DNA of 64,000 nucleotides. Source: an uncultured Lachnospiraceae bacterium. GTDB taxonomy: Bacteria; Bacillota; Clostridia; Lachnospirales; Lachnospiraceae. Both the position numbers and the translations under genes were made by a program. The stretch is from positions 62,001 to 126,000 of the forward strand of contig OMZG01000001.1 in assembly GCA_900315505.1 (NCBI GenBank), in the 5' to 3' direction. A model generated the notes under the pieces. The model was not told the origin of the DNA. It saw only the letters and a program-made list of their open reading frames with translations, and ran no database searches. Shown here one piece after another: positions 41,083-50,365 of the stretch (positions within the stretch are counted from its first letter, which is position 1; every line of letters begins with the position of its first letter).

Positions 41083-41143
41083 CAGGTAAGCTGAGGGTCA
41101 GTGACAACTGAATACAATCTTATTCCAAAACATGCGGTATTTG

Positions 41144-41152
41144 TGCTATACT
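41144..41152 (+). promoter_or_regulatory. Extended -10 promoter for the CorC-type gene
   Basis: TGCTATACT is an extended -10 element without a clear -35, about 50 bp before the ATG at 41201. Confidence 0.5.
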
Positions 41153-41200
41153 ATTTTCATTACTGATCAGGACTGCCCATAGGAGGCAGATGGAGAAATA

Positions 41201-42472
41201 ATGATAATAGCTCAGATAATCATACTGGTAATACTTATAGCATTGTCGGGATTCTTCTCGTCATCAGAGACTGCACTTACGACGGTAAGCAGGTTCAAGA
41301 TCCGTACAATGGCGGATGCAGGAGACAGACGTGCCCGCATGGTACAGAAGGTGACGGGGAATACCGGCAAAATGCTTTCTGCAATCCTTATCGGAAATAA
41401 TATAGTAAATATTTCTGCATCATCACTGGCCACAGTAGTATTCATGGATATGTTCGGGAGCGCAGGCGCAGGAATAGCTACAGGAGTCATGACTCTTCTG
41501 GTCCTGATATTCGGAGAAGTGACCCCGAAGAATCTGGCCTCGAGACGGGCTCTTTCAATATCGCTTCAGGTGGCGGGAATCATCAATGCGCTGATGATAG
41601 TTCTTACACCGATCATCTTCGTGATGAATCACATAGTAAGCGGAATTCTCTATATCGCCGGTGCCAATAAGCCGGAGAAGAATTCGATGACAGAGGAAGA
41701 ATTCCGTACGATAGTAGATGTCGGAAATGAGAGCGGTGCGATCGAAAATGGTGAGAAGGATTATATCAACAACCTGTTTGATTTTTCAGATACGCAGGTG
41801 AAGGAGCTTATGATCCCGCGTATAGATGTGACGATGATCAATGTGAACTGGTCATATTCACAGATCAGAAGTGTGTTCATGAAGGACAAGTACACCAGAT
41901 TCCCTGTATATGAGCAGGACAGCGATCATGTGATCGGAATCCTCAATATGAAGGATCTGCTGACAAGGGATGAAAGAGAGACCTTTTCCATCAGAAAGAA
42001 TCTGAGAAAGCCGTTCTTCACATACGAATTCAAGAATGCTGATGACCTTTTCGATGAGATGAGAAAGAAGCGTATCCACATGGCGATAGTGCTGGATGAA
42101 TATGGCTCGGTCTCAGGCATAGTGACTCTCGAGGATCTGCTGGAGGAGCTTGTCGGAGATATAAGGGATGAGTTCGATGAGACGGAGGAGGATGATATCG
42201 TTGAGACAGCGCCAGGTGAGTACACGGTTCTCGGAAGCATGAATCTCGATGACCTGTGTGACGAGCTTGATCTGCCTTTCAAATCAGATGATTACGATAC
42301 CATAGGCGGCTATCTGCTTGGGCTTTTCGATCATCTGCCACGGGTAGGTGAGAGCTATGTGACGAAGGAGGGCGTGATACTTACGGCTGCAGTCGTAAGA
42401 CGCAAGAGGATACTGAAGGTCAAGATCCGTCTTCCACAGAACGAGACCACGGGAAAATCACAGAAGGAATAG
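41201..42472 (+). CDS. CNNM/CorC (HlyC)-type CBS-domain membrane protein
   Basis: The 423-residue protein has a CNNM/DUF21 membrane domain at about 1-150 (LSGFFSSSETALTTVSRFKIRTMADAG, FGEVTPKNLASR). A CBS pair follows at about 200-330 (LMIPRIDVTMINVN ... RFPVYEQDSDHVIGILNMKDLL ... MAIVLDEYGSVSGIVTLEDLLEELVGDI), and a C-terminal CorC_HlyC domain (YDTIGGYLLGLFDHLPRVGE) ends the protein. Relatives move Mg2+ or Na+ across the membrane; the haemolysin name is historical. AGGAGG ribosome binding site. Confidence 0.93.
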   Translation: MIIAQIIILVILIALSGFFSSSETALTTVSRFKIRTMADAGDRRARMVQKVTGNTGKMLSAILIGNNIVNISASSLATVVFMDMFGSAGAGIATGVMTLLVLIFGEVTPKNLASRRALSISLQVAGIINALMIVLTPIIFVMNHIVSGILYIAGANKPEKNSMTEEEFRTIVDVGNESGAIENGEKDYINNLFDFSDTQVKELMIPRIDVTMINVNWSYSQIRSVFMKDKYTRFPVYEQDSDHVIGILNMKDLLTRDERETFSIRKNLRKPFFTYEFKNADDLFDEMRKKRIHMAIVLDEYGSVSGIVTLEDLLEELVGDIRDEFDETEEDDIVETAPGEYTVLGSMNLDDLCDELDLPFKSDDYDTIGGYLLGLFDHLPRVGESYVTKEGVILTAAVVRRKRILKVKIRLPQNETTGKSQKE

Positions 42473-42503
42473 TATGCAGGCCCTTTTAATCGGGGCTTGT
42501 TTT

Positions 42504-42512
42504 TGCTATAAT
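42504..42512 (+). promoter_or_regulatory. Extended -10 promoter just upstream of the TPR lipoprotein
   Basis: TGCTATAAT (42504-42512) ends only nine bases before the ATG at 42522. A transcript from it would start about three bases before the start codon, i.e. nearly leaderless. No good -35 is seen. Confidence 0.5.
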
Positions 42513-42521
42513 TAAGGCACT

Positions 42522-43181
42522 ATGAATAAAGGACAGGCATTAAAAGCAGCATCTGTAGCTCTTATCGCGGCAATGGCAATTTCTGTTTCATCATGCGGGA
42601 ATCAGAAGAAGCAGGATGAGTACAAGCGTGCCGGAATAGAGCAGATGGATGATAAGGATTATGACAAGGCCCTGAAGAGCTTCAATAAGGCACTTGCGCT
42701 TTCTGCTACTGTAGGCAAGGACGAAAAGGATATAGCCCTGTATAAGGCATCAGCTCAGCATGAGCTTGGAAAGAACGGTGATGCCATCAATACCCTGAAT
42801 GGACTCCTGGAGTTTGACAGCAGTGACTATAAGGCGATTTTCCTCAGAGGGTGTATCTATGCTGATATCAATAAGCCGGAGAAGGCTCTCACAGATCTGA
42901 AGAAGGCATGCAGCATTTCAAAGAAGGCCTCTCTGTATGAGAATGCATTCCAGACACTTATTTCAGCTGGTATGGATGATGAGGCAGAGGATTTCTATGA
43001 TGTCATGCCGAAGGAGGCCAGAGCCTCGAAGAAGGTGCTGAAGCTTCGGGTAATAGGCTTCGAGAAGAAGGCTGACTTTGCAAGTGCACTTGACAGCGCA
43101 CAGAGTTACCTGATCCAGTTCCCTGATGATGCAGATATGAAGAAGGAAGAGGAGTTCTTAAAGCTTCAGACAGGAAGCTGA
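42522..43181 (+). CDS. TPR-repeat lipoprotein
   Basis: The 219-residue protein has a lipoprotein signal MNKGQALKAASVALIAAMAI ending in the lipobox SVSSC (Cys25). Residues 32-215 contain tetratricopeptide repeats (YKRAGIEQMDDKDYDKALKSFNKALALS; ALYKASAQHELGKNGDAINTLNGLLEF; AIFLRGCIYADINKPEKALTDLKKA). It is an outer-face scaffold for protein contacts. It directly precedes pyrC (22 bp), so it may share the pyr transcript. Confidence 0.92.
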   Translation: MNKGQALKAASVALIAAMAISVSSCGNQKKQDEYKRAGIEQMDDKDYDKALKSFNKALALSATVGKDEKDIALYKASAQHELGKNGDAINTLNGLLEFDSSDYKAIFLRGCIYADINKPEKALTDLKKACSISKKASLYENAFQTLISAGMDDEAEDFYDVMPKEARASKKVLKLRVIGFEKKADFASALDSAQSYLIQFPDDADMKKEEEFLKLQTGS

Positions 43182-43203
43182 GAATTACAGCCTGGAGACA
43201 GAA

Positions 43204-44481
43204 ATGAGATTATTAATAAAGAACGGCCGTATAATAAATCCGGCAGACAGACTTGATTCAATTGCAGATCTTCTGGTTGAGGATGATGAGGTGCGAGAAA
43301 TTGCTGCTTCCATTCCAGAGGACACAGCGGACAGAGTAGTCGATGCAGCAGGCTGCTATGTGATGCCTGGGTTTATAGACATGCATGTCCATCTGCGTGA
43401 CCCGGGACAGACCCATAAGGAGACGATAGAGACCGGAAGTGATGCAGCGGCAGCAGGCGGCTTTACGACGATAGTTGCAATGGCAAATACGACACCTGTG
43501 GTCGATAATGCGGATACCTGGAGATACGTCACCGACAGGGCAGATGCCTATGGAAAGGTAAAGGTGATCCAGGCAGGTTCACTCACAAGGGGACTCGAGG
43601 GAAAGGAGCTTGCAGATCTTGACGGACTTATAAGCGCAGGCTGCCTGGTATTCAGCGAGGATGGAAAGAGTGTTATGGATTCGTCCCTTATGCGACGTGC
43701 CATGAAGATCATCCACAAGGCAGGCGGTATAGTCCTTGACCATTGTGAGGATAAGCCGCTTGTCGAGGGCGGTGTGGTCAATATGTCAGAGACAGACCGG
43801 CTCGGCTTAAGAGGCATATCTAATGCCGTAGAGGATATCATAGCCACAAGGGATATAATGCTTGCTCGGGAGACCGGATGCAGGCTTCATCTGTGTCACT
43901 GCTCCACGGCAGGGGCAGAGGAATATCTGTGCAGGGCGAAGCAGCTGGGAATCCGTGTGAGCGGAGAGGTATGCCCGCATCATTTTACACTAAGCTGTGA
44001 GGATATACCGGACAGGAATGATACGAATTACAAGATGAATCCGCCGCTTCGTACGAGAGTGGATGTGGCGGCACTCCGGGATGGCCTTGCGAAGGGCATA
44101 TTTGACTGCATAAGCACTGACCACGCGCCACACACAGCAGAGGAGAAGTCGGGTGATTTCTCCAATGCGCCATTCGGAATCGTGGGACTTGAGACTGCGG
44201 CTGCGCTTACGAATACGGTTCTGGTAAATGGCAGATACCTGACACCTATGGGAATGGCAGAGAGAATGAGCTATAATCCGGCTCATGTACTAGGAATCGA
44301 CAGAGGGGATATAAGCGTGGGGAAGAAGGCGGATATAGTGATCTTCGATCCAGGGAAGAAATGGACAGTAGATCCGACGCAGTTCAAGAGCAAGGGAAGA
44401 AATACCCCGTTCGCCGGAAGGATGCTGACGGGTGAAGTGATAATGACCATCAGAGGCGGAAGAGTGACATCAGAAAGGTAA
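43204..44481 (+). CDS. pyrC: Dihydroorotase
   Basis: The 425-residue amidohydrolase closes carbamoyl-aspartate to dihydroorotate (third step of UMP synthesis). Metal ligands: GFIDMHVHLRDPGQTHKETI (HxH), HCEDK, and CISTDHAPHT with its Asp. Class I (long) dihydroorotase by length and motifs. pyrB and pyrI are not in the window. First of five contiguous pyr genes with 4-20 bp gaps or overlaps. Confidence 0.96.
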   Translation: MRLLIKNGRIINPADRLDSIADLLVEDDEVREIAASIPEDTADRVVDAAGCYVMPGFIDMHVHLRDPGQTHKETIETGSDAAAAGGFTTIVAMANTTPVVDNADTWRYVTDRADAYGKVKVIQAGSLTRGLEGKELADLDGLISAGCLVFSEDGKSVMDSSLMRRAMKIIHKAGGIVLDHCEDKPLVEGGVVNMSETDRLGLRGISNAVEDIIATRDIMLARETGCRLHLCHCSTAGAEEYLCRAKQLGIRVSGEVCPHHFTLSCEDIPDRNDTNYKMNPPLRTRVDVAALRDGLAKGIFDCISTDHAPHTAEEKSGDFSNAPFGIVGLETAAALTNTVLVNGRYLTPMGMAERMSYNPAHVLGIDRGDISVGKKADIVIFDPGKKWTVDPTQFKSKGRNTPFAGRMLTGEVIMTIRGGRVTSER

Positions 44482-44485
44482 GGAC

Positions 44486-45409
44486 ATGATTGGAAAACTC
44501 ATAGAAGAGATCAGAAAAAAAGGATCACCGATAGTAGTAGGCTTAGATCCGAATCTGGCATTTATCCCGAAGCATCTGCAGAAGGCTGCCATCACGGAAT
44601 GTGGTGAGACGCTTGAAGCAGCAGCAGGTGCTGTGCTTGCATTCAACGAGGCTATAATCGATGCAGTATATGATCTGGTTCCGGCGGTGAAGCCACAGAT
44701 AGCCATGTATGAGCAGTTCGGAATTCCTGGCCTCATAGCATACCAGAAGACAATAGAGTATGCCCATATGAGAGGGCTGATAGTGATCGCAGATGTGAAG
44801 AGAGGCGATATAGGCTCTACCTCAGAGTCGTATGCTAAGGCGCATCTGGGGACTATGACAGTAGGAAGCAGTACCGTTCCGGTATTTAATGCTGATTTTG
44901 CAACAGTGAATCCATATCTTGGAACTGACGGAGTGAAGCCGTTCATAGACGTATGCAGGGAGAATGACAAGGGCATATTCGTGCTTGTGAAGACCTCCAA
45001 TCCTTCAAGTGGAGAGTTCCAGGATCAGAAGATCGGGAAGGATACACTCTATGAGAAGGTAGCAGATATGGTAGAGGAATGGGGAGAGCCTTTAAGAGGC
45101 GTACAGTATTCTGATGTAGGTGCCGTGGTCGGAGCCACATACCCGGAGATGGGTGCAGAGCTCAGAAAGCGGATGCCACATACCTTCATCCTTGTGCCGG
45201 GATATGGGGCCCAGGGAGCAAAGGGAGCAGATCTCAGGGGCTTTTTCGATGAAAACGGAGATGGGGCAATCGTGAACTCCTCGAGAGGCATCATAGCTGC
45301 CTATACGAAGAAGGGTTACGAGAAGTATGGCGAAGAGCATTTTGCAGATGCGGCAAGAGCAGCAGTTCTCGATATGAGATATGATATCAGGACGGCGCTT
45401 GAGTCGTAA
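44486..45409 (+). CDS. pyrF: Orotidine 5'-phosphate decarboxylase (long, type 2)
   Basis: The 307-residue enzyme of the longer OMP decarboxylase subfamily converts OMP to UMP. IVVGLDPNLAFIPKHL and the catalytic DVKRGDIGSTSESYAKAHLG (Asp-Lys-...-Asp) identify it, followed by TVNPYLGTDGVKPF and VPGYGAQGAKGADL. The start ATG lies 4 bp after pyrC, so coupling is likely. Confidence 0.96.
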   Translation: MIGKLIEEIRKKGSPIVVGLDPNLAFIPKHLQKAAITECGETLEAAAGAVLAFNEAIIDAVYDLVPAVKPQIAMYEQFGIPGLIAYQKTIEYAHMRGLIVIADVKRGDIGSTSESYAKAHLGTMTVGSSTVPVFNADFATVNPYLGTDGVKPFIDVCRENDKGIFVLVKTSNPSSGEFQDQKIGKDTLYEKVADMVEEWGEPLRGVQYSDVGAVVGATYPEMGAELRKRMPHTFILVPGYGAQGAKGADLRGFFDENGDGAIVNSSRGIIAAYTKKGYEKYGEEHFADAARAAVLDMRYDIRTALES

Positions 45410-45429
45410 GAGATCAGAGAGGAAAAGTA

Positions 45430-46209
45430 ATGTCTGGAGAATTCAGAAAAAAAGAAAAGGCAGTGATCATCAGACAGGAAGAGGTATCTGAGGGTATCTA
45501 CAGCATGTGGATCAATACACCTTATGCTTCCGATGCGAAGGCAGGGCAGTTCGTGAATCTCTTCTGTGATGATGAGAGCAGGCTCATGCCACGCCCGATA
45601 TCCATCTGCGAGATAGACCGTGAGAGAAGCTCGCTGAGGCTTGTCTACAGAGTGTCGGGAGAAGGTACAAGGGAGTTTTCAAGGTACACATCGGGTCATG
45701 AGATAGAGATGATAGGGCCATTGGGAAATGGCTTCCCAATAGATATCCCTGAGAAGGATGTCATGATCATAGGCGGGGGCATAGGTATCCCGCCAATGCT
45801 TCAGCTGGCGAAGGAATTTCCGAAGAGCTGCAAGATAGTTCTCGGATATCAGAATTTTCCTTTCCTGATGAAGGAATTCGAGAAGACGGGATCGAAGGTT
45901 TATGTCGCCACAGAGAGTGGAAAGTACGGCTTCAAGGGAAATGTGATCGGAGCCATAATGCAGAATTACCTTACAGCAGGAGTCATATATGCCTGCGGCC
46001 CTGCGGGAATGCTCCGTGCAGTAAAGAAGTTTGCAGAGGTAAGAAAGGTTCCATGCTATGTGTCAATGGAGGAGAGGATGGCCTGCGGAGTCGGAGCCTG
46101 CCTCGGATGCACCGTAGATACGATAGATGTAAATGACCATCTGAATGTAAAGAAGGCCAGAGTCTGCAAGGACGGCCCGGTATTTAATGCGGCGGAGGTG
46201 ATCATCTGA
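45430..46209 (+). CDS. pyrK: Dihydroorotate dehydrogenase electron transfer subunit
   Basis: The 259-residue FAD/[2Fe-2S] protein partners PyrD in the class 1B dihydroorotate dehydrogenase and passes electrons to NAD+. FAD-binding RLMPRPISICEID, NAD-binding IIGGGIGIPPMLQLAKEF, and cluster ligands CGVGACLGCTVDT plus RVCKDGPVF. Its stop overlaps the pyrD start by one base. Confidence 0.96.
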   Translation: MSGEFRKKEKAVIIRQEEVSEGIYSMWINTPYASDAKAGQFVNLFCDDESRLMPRPISICEIDRERSSLRLVYRVSGEGTREFSRYTSGHEIEMIGPLGNGFPIDIPEKDVMIIGGGIGIPPMLQLAKEFPKSCKIVLGYQNFPFLMKEFEKTGSKVYVATESGKYGFKGNVIGAIMQNYLTAGVIYACGPAGMLRAVKKFAEVRKVPCYVSMEERMACGVGACLGCTVDTIDVNDHLNVKKARVCKDGPVFNAAEVII

Positions 46210-47117
46210 TGAAACCTGATATGACTACAGATCTCGGGTTTGTAAGGCTTAAGAACCCGGTAATGACAGCAAGTGGCACGTTCGGAAGCGGCGAGGAATA
46301 TTCAGAGTTCCTTGATATATCAAGGCTCGGAGCAGTCGTGACAAAGGGAGTATCAGATGTGCCATGGGACGGGAATCCTTCGCCCCGTATAGCAGAGACT
46401 CCGTCCGGAATGCTCAATGCCATCGGACTTGAGAATCCCGGAGTAGACAGATTCCTCGCTAAGGACCTGCCTTTTTTAAAGAAATCAGGAGCCACAATTG
46501 GTGTCAATGTCTGCGGACACACAGAGGAGGAATATCTGAATGTGGTAAGGAAGCTTACTGATGATGCTATTTCCTTTCTCGAGATAAATATCAGCTGTCC
46601 GAACGTGAAGCAGGGAGCACTCGCATTCGGTACGGATCCGGCAATGGTCGAGAAAATCACCCGTGAGATTAAGGAAGCGACGGACAAGCCGGTAGTCATG
46701 AAGCTTACGCCTAATGTGACTGATATAAAGGAGATAGCAAGGGCTGCAGAGGCAGGCGGAGCAGATGGCATTTCTCTTATAAATACGATCACAGGAATGA
46801 AGATCGATATCAATAAGAGAAGGTTCGTCCTCGCAAATAAGACAGGCGGACTCAGCGGTCCTGCAATCCATCCGGTCGCAGTACGCATGGTCTATGAGGC
46901 ATCACATGCAGTTAAGATTCCTGTCATAGGAATGGGTGGCATAGAGAAATGGCAGGATGCGGTAGAGATGATGCTTGCAGGAGCCAGTGCAGTAGCAGTA
47001 GGAGCGGCTAATTTTTACAATCCGACAGCAACACTTGAGATAATAGACGGAATAGAGAATTATCTCGACGATCAGGGCATGGATTCAGTCAGCGAGATCG
47101 TCGGAGCAGCAGAATAA
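46209..47117 (+). CDS. pyrD: Dihydroorotate dehydrogenase B (catalytic subunit)
   Basis: The 302-residue FMN enzyme oxidises dihydroorotate to orotate. LKNPVMTASGTFGSG at the N-terminus and the active-site Cys in EINISCPNVKQG define class 1B. FMN phosphate binding is in VIGMGGIEKWQDAVEMMLAGASAVAVG. The Cys base and the adjacent pyrK agree with an NAD-linked enzyme. Confidence 0.96.
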   Translation: MKPDMTTDLGFVRLKNPVMTASGTFGSGEEYSEFLDISRLGAVVTKGVSDVPWDGNPSPRIAETPSGMLNAIGLENPGVDRFLAKDLPFLKKSGATIGVNVCGHTEEEYLNVVRKLTDDAISFLEINISCPNVKQGALAFGTDPAMVEKITREIKEATDKPVVMKLTPNVTDIKEIARAAEAGGADGISLINTITGMKIDINKRRFVLANKTGGLSGPAIHPVAVRMVYEASHAVKIPVIGMGGIEKWQDAVEMMLAGASAVAVGAANFYNPTATLEIIDGIENYLDDQGMDSVSEIVGAAE

Positions 47118-47126
47118 GGAGACACA

Positions 47127-47804
47127 ATGGAACAGTACAAGGAAGACTTCATCCATTTCATGATAGACTGCAAGGTCCTGAAATTCGGTGACTTTGTGAC
47201 AAAGAGTGGCAGGAAGACACCTTTTTTCGTAAATACAGGATTCTACAGGACAGGCTCACAGCTGAAGAAACTCGGTGAGTATTATGCCAGAGCAATAGTG
47301 GACAGCTTCGGAAAGGATTTTGATATCCTGTTCGGACCGGCATATAAGGGAATTCCGCTCTCGGTTGCAGCATCTATTGCATTAAGTGAGGATCATGGGA
47401 TAGATGTAGGCTACTGTGCGAACCGCAAGGAAGCAAAGGATCACGGTGAGAAAGGAATCCTGCTCGGATCCCCGATAAATGACGGAGACAGAGTGGTGAT
47501 CATAGAGGATGTGACTACGGCCGGTACATCCATCAGAGAGACCTATCCTATCATCAGGGCACAGGCTGATGCAGAGGTAAGGGGTCTGGTGGTATCTGTA
47601 GACCGTATGGAGAGAGGCACCGGAGATAAGGGTGCGCTCGAGGAGATCGCAGATGAGTTCGGTATGAAGACCACTTCAATAGTCACAATGGCCGAGGTGG
47701 TGGAGTGCCTTTATAATAAGCCATACAATGGCACGGTGATCATCGACGATGCCATGAAGGCACGCATAGATGATTACTATAAGGAGTATGGCGCTTTGAA
47801 ATGA
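47127..47804 (+). CDS. pyrE: Orotate phosphoribosyltransferase
   Basis: The 225-residue type I phosphoribosyltransferase joins orotate and PRPP to OMP. The PRPP motif is RVVIIEDVTTAGTSIRETYPI, with the flexible-loop lysines in YCANRKEAKDHGEKG. Last pyr gene; overlaps the VanZ-like gene by 4 bp. Confidence 0.96.
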   Translation: MEQYKEDFIHFMIDCKVLKFGDFVTKSGRKTPFFVNTGFYRTGSQLKKLGEYYARAIVDSFGKDFDILFGPAYKGIPLSVAASIALSEDHGIDVGYCANRKEAKDHGEKGILLGSPINDGDRVVIIEDVTTAGTSIRETYPIIRAQADAEVRGLVVSVDRMERGTGDKGALEEIADEFGMKTTSIVTMAEVVECLYNKPYNGTVIIDDAMKARIDDYYKEYGALK

Positions 47805-48253
47805 GCAGTGGAAAACACGACAAGTTAAAAAAGTTCATCGGGATCGTGCTTTTTATCATTTATATCATAGTGATGTGCTACATCCTGTTCTTTATGGACT
47901 GGAGGAGCAGGAGCGCGGGCAGCATATTGAGATATAATGCAGTGCCTTTTCATGAGATCAGAAGGTATATCGGACTAATTAGTTCCATGCCATATATAGC
48001 GCTTCTTAATTTATTGGGGAATGTGCTGATCTTCGTGCCATTTGGCGCACTGATGACTTTTTTCAACAGAGACAGGAAAATGGTAGTCCTGAATGTCACA
48101 CTCATAGGGTTCGTGTTCTCATGTGCGATAGAGATCACCCAGCTCTTTACGAGGGTGGGCAGCTGTGATGTGGATGATATGATCCTGAATACGATAGGCG
48201 GCTTTATCGGAAGCCTGATCTATTATATTCATTATCGGAGGAAGAAAAGATGA
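47801..48253 (+). CDS. VanZ-like membrane protein
   Basis: The 150-residue protein has four hydrophobic segments and the VanZ-family pattern: an N-terminal span followed by FMDWRSRSAGSILRYNAVPFHEIRRYI, then LLGNVLIFVPFGALM, then EITQLFTRVGSCDVDDMILNTIGGFIGSLIYY. The name comes from teicoplanin resistance, but most members are uncharacterised. It overlaps pyrE at its start and the next gene at its end. Confidence 0.88.
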   Translation: MSSGKHDKLKKFIGIVLFIIYIIVMCYILFFMDWRSRSAGSILRYNAVPFHEIRRYIGLISSMPYIALLNLLGNVLIFVPFGALMTFFNRDRKMVVLNVTLIGFVFSCAIEITQLFTRVGSCDVDDMILNTIGGFIGSLIYYIHYRRKKR

Positions 48254-48579
48254 GCCGTGTTCAGCTGAAGCGGAGAAAGAGAAGAGAAAAAGGCAGTGTA
48301 TCCGTAAAGTCCATTATATGTGCGGCAATCGGAGCAGCGGCCCTTGTGGTTCTTGCTGCAGGAATATATACAGCAGTATCAGGAAAACCGGACAGAACTG
48401 TTACAGGAGCAATGATGATCTTCTTCTTTGCGAGTCTTTGCAGCATGTGCTTCGGTATCAGGTTTTCAAAGCGCGAAGGATTCACACCGGCATCGAGGTT
48501 CTGGGGAGTATTTCTCCCAGTGGCGGCGTTTGTCGGATTTCTGTTATTATATATAATCGGGTTACTAAAAGTGTTGTAA
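48250..48579 (+). CDS. Small membrane protein between VanZ-like gene and purE
   Basis: The 109-residue protein has a basic N-terminus (MSRVQLKRRKRREKGS), then three hydrophobic segments (IICAAIGAAALVVLAAGIYTA, GAMMIFFFASLCSMCFGI, FWGVFLPVAAFVGFLLLYIIGLL). The SKREGFTPASRFWGVFLP loop looks conserved in type. No function known. It overlaps the VanZ-like gene and lies 18 bp before purE. Confidence 0.75.
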   Translation: MSRVQLKRRKRREKGSVSVKSIICAAIGAAALVVLAAGIYTAVSGKPDRTVTGAMMIFFFASLCSMCFGIRFSKREGFTPASRFWGVFLPVAAFVGFLLLYIIGLLKVL

Positions 48580-48597
48580 ATAGAAAGGATTATTGAC

Positions 48598-49110
48598 ATG
48601 GCACAGGTTTCAATAGTTATGGGAAGCGATTCAGATCTTCCTATCATGGCAAAGGCAGCTGATATCCTTGATCAGCTCGGTATCACATATGAGATGAATG
48701 TGATCAGTGCTCACAGAGAGCCGGACGAGTTCTTCGAATATGCAAAGACTGCAGAGGAGAGAGGAATCAAGGTAATCATCGCAGGAGCCGGAAAGGCAGC
48801 TCATCTTCCGGGAATGTGTGCAGCACTTTTCCCAATGCCTGTTATCGGAATTCCGATGAAGACATCAGATCTCGGAGGAGTTGATTCACTCTATTCAATC
48901 GTTCAGATGCCTACAGGAATTCCTGTAGCAACAGTTGCTATCAATGGAGCAGCAAATGCAGGAATCCTCGCAGCAAAGATCCTTGCAGTATCGGATCCTG
49001 AACTGCTGAAAAGACTCAGGGCATATGTGAATGATCTGAAAGAGGATGTTAAGGCAAAGGATGCAAAGCTTAAAGAAGTAGGCTATAAGGAGTATTTAAG
49101 TTCTAAGTAA
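48598..49110 (+). CDS. purE: N5-carboxyaminoimidazole ribonucleotide mutase
   Basis: The 170-residue PurE has the phosphate loop [18 protein letters not shown], the catalytic [14 protein letters not shown] histidine, and [15 protein letters not shown]. It rearranges N5-CAIR to CAIR in purine synthesis. The last four codons (Leu-Ser-Ser-Lys) and the stop lie inside the heptamer array that follows, so the array has apparently supplied the end of the reading frame. Confidence 0.96.
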   Translation: MAQVSIVMGSDSDLPIMAKAADILDQLGITYEMNVISAHREPDEFFEYAKTAEERGIKVIIAGAGKAAHLPGMCAALFPMPVIGIPMKTSDLGGVDSLYSIVQMPTGIPVATVAINGAANAGILAAKILAVSDPELLKRLRAYVNDLKEDVKAKDAKLKEVGYKEYLSSK

Positions 49111-49318
49111 TAAGTTTAGAGTTACAAGTTCTAAGTTCAGAGTTAAAAGGCTGGAACTCAGAACTTATAACTTCAGAGTAAAAAGGCTGGAACTCAGAAC
49201 TTATAACTTCAGAGTTAAAAGGCTGGAACTCAGAACTTATAACTTCAGAGTAAAAAGGCTGGAACTCAGAACTTATAACTTCAGAGTAAAAAGGCTGGAA
49301 CTCAGAACTTATAACTTC
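49098..49318 (+). repeat. Heptamer array expanded to five 36-bp tandem repeats between purE and purM
   Basis: Left heptamers AAGTTCT, AAGTAAT, AAGTTTA, GAGTTAC, AAGTTCT, AAGTTCA and GAGTTAA (49098-49146) lead into the core AAGGCTG and right units GAACTCA, GAACTTA, TAACTTC. The core plus right arm is then tandemly repeated: five copies of 36 bp starting at 49139, 49175, 49211, 49247 and 49283. Copies 1 and 3 read GTTAAAA where copies 2, 4 and 5 read GTAAAAA. Ends 18 bp before the purM start. Confidence 0.92.
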
Positions 49319-49336
49319 ATTAAAGAAAGGAATCAG

Positions 49337-50365
49337 ATGGATTATAAAAATTCCGGAGTGGATATCGAGGCCGGCTACAAGTCAGTCGAGCTCATGAAAA
49401 AGTATGTAAAAGAGACTGTGAGACCGGAGGTACTTGGCGGCATCGGAGGTTTCTCGGGTGCATTTGATCTCGCAAAGATAAAGGAGATGGATGATCCGGT
49501 ACTCCTTTCAGGCACTGATGGATGCGGAACCAAGGTAAAGCTTGCATTCCTTATGGATAAGCACGACACGATAGGTATTGATGCAGTTGCAATGTGCGTA
49601 AATGATGTAGCCTGTGCAGGCGGAGAGCCTTTATTTTTCCTTGACTATATAGCCTGTGGCAAGAATTATCCTGAGAAGATCGCCCAGATAGTAAAGGGTG
49701 TTGCAGACGGCTGCAAGCAGTCTGACTGTGCTCTGATCGGTGGTGAGACAGCAGAGCATCCTGGTCTCATGCCTGAGGATGAGTACGATCTCGCAGGTTT
49801 TTCAGTCGGAATCGCTGACAGGAAAGACCTGATCACAGGAGAAAATATAAAGGACGGAGACGTACTTGTAGGACTCGCTTCCACCGGAATCCATTCGAAT
49901 GGTTTCTCGCTTGTCAGAAAGGTATTCGAGATGACAAAAGAGTCACTCGACACTACATATGACGAGCTCGGTGGTAAAAAATTAGGAGATGTCCTCATAG
50001 CTCCTACGAGAATATACGTACACGCACTGAAGGCCATCAAGGCAGCAGGCGTTGCTGTGCACGGTGTGAGCCATATCACCGGAGGCGGATTCTATGAGAA
50101 CGTACCTCGTATGCTTCATGACGGAGTGAAGGCAGTCATTGAGAAGAATTCATATCCAATGCAGCCTATCTTCCCGCTGATGCAGAAGAAGGGTGATATT
50201 GACTGGCATGTGATGTACAACACCTTCAATATGGGTATCGGAATGGTACTTGCAGTAGACAAGGCCGATGTGGACAAGGTGATGGAAGCAGCTAAGAGCA
50301 CCGGAGATACACCGTACCTTATCGGACATATCGAGTCAGGAGAAAAAGGAGTAGAGCTATGCTGA
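49337..50365 (+). CDS. purM: Phosphoribosylformylglycinamidine cyclo-ligase (AIR synthetase)
   Basis: The 342-residue ATP-dependent enzyme forms AIR. Family blocks: [86 protein letters not shown] and [27 protein letters not shown] ribosome binding site. Its 3' end overlaps purN by 7 bp. Confidence 0.96.
   Translation: MDYKNSGVDIEAGYKSVELMKKYVKETVRPEVLGGIGGFSGAFDLAKIKEMDDPVLLSGTDGCGTKVKLAFLMDKHDTIGIDAVAMCVNDVACAGGEPLFFLDYIACGKNYPEKIAQIVKGVADGCKQSDCALIGGETAEHPGLMPEDEYDLAGFSVGIADRKDLITGENIKDGDVLVGLASTGIHSNGFSLVRKVFEMTKESLDTTYDELGGKKLGDVLIAPTRIYVHALKAIKAAGVAVHGVSHITGGGFYENVPRMLHDGVKAVIEKNSYPMQPIFPLMQKKGDIDWHVMYNTFNMGIGMVLAVDKADVDKVMEAAKSTGDTPYLIGHIESGEKGVELC

Noticed and set aside
49139-49318. 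CRISPR array
   Set aside because: The 36-bp repeat length fits, but the copies are directly contiguous with no spacers and no cas genes are present.
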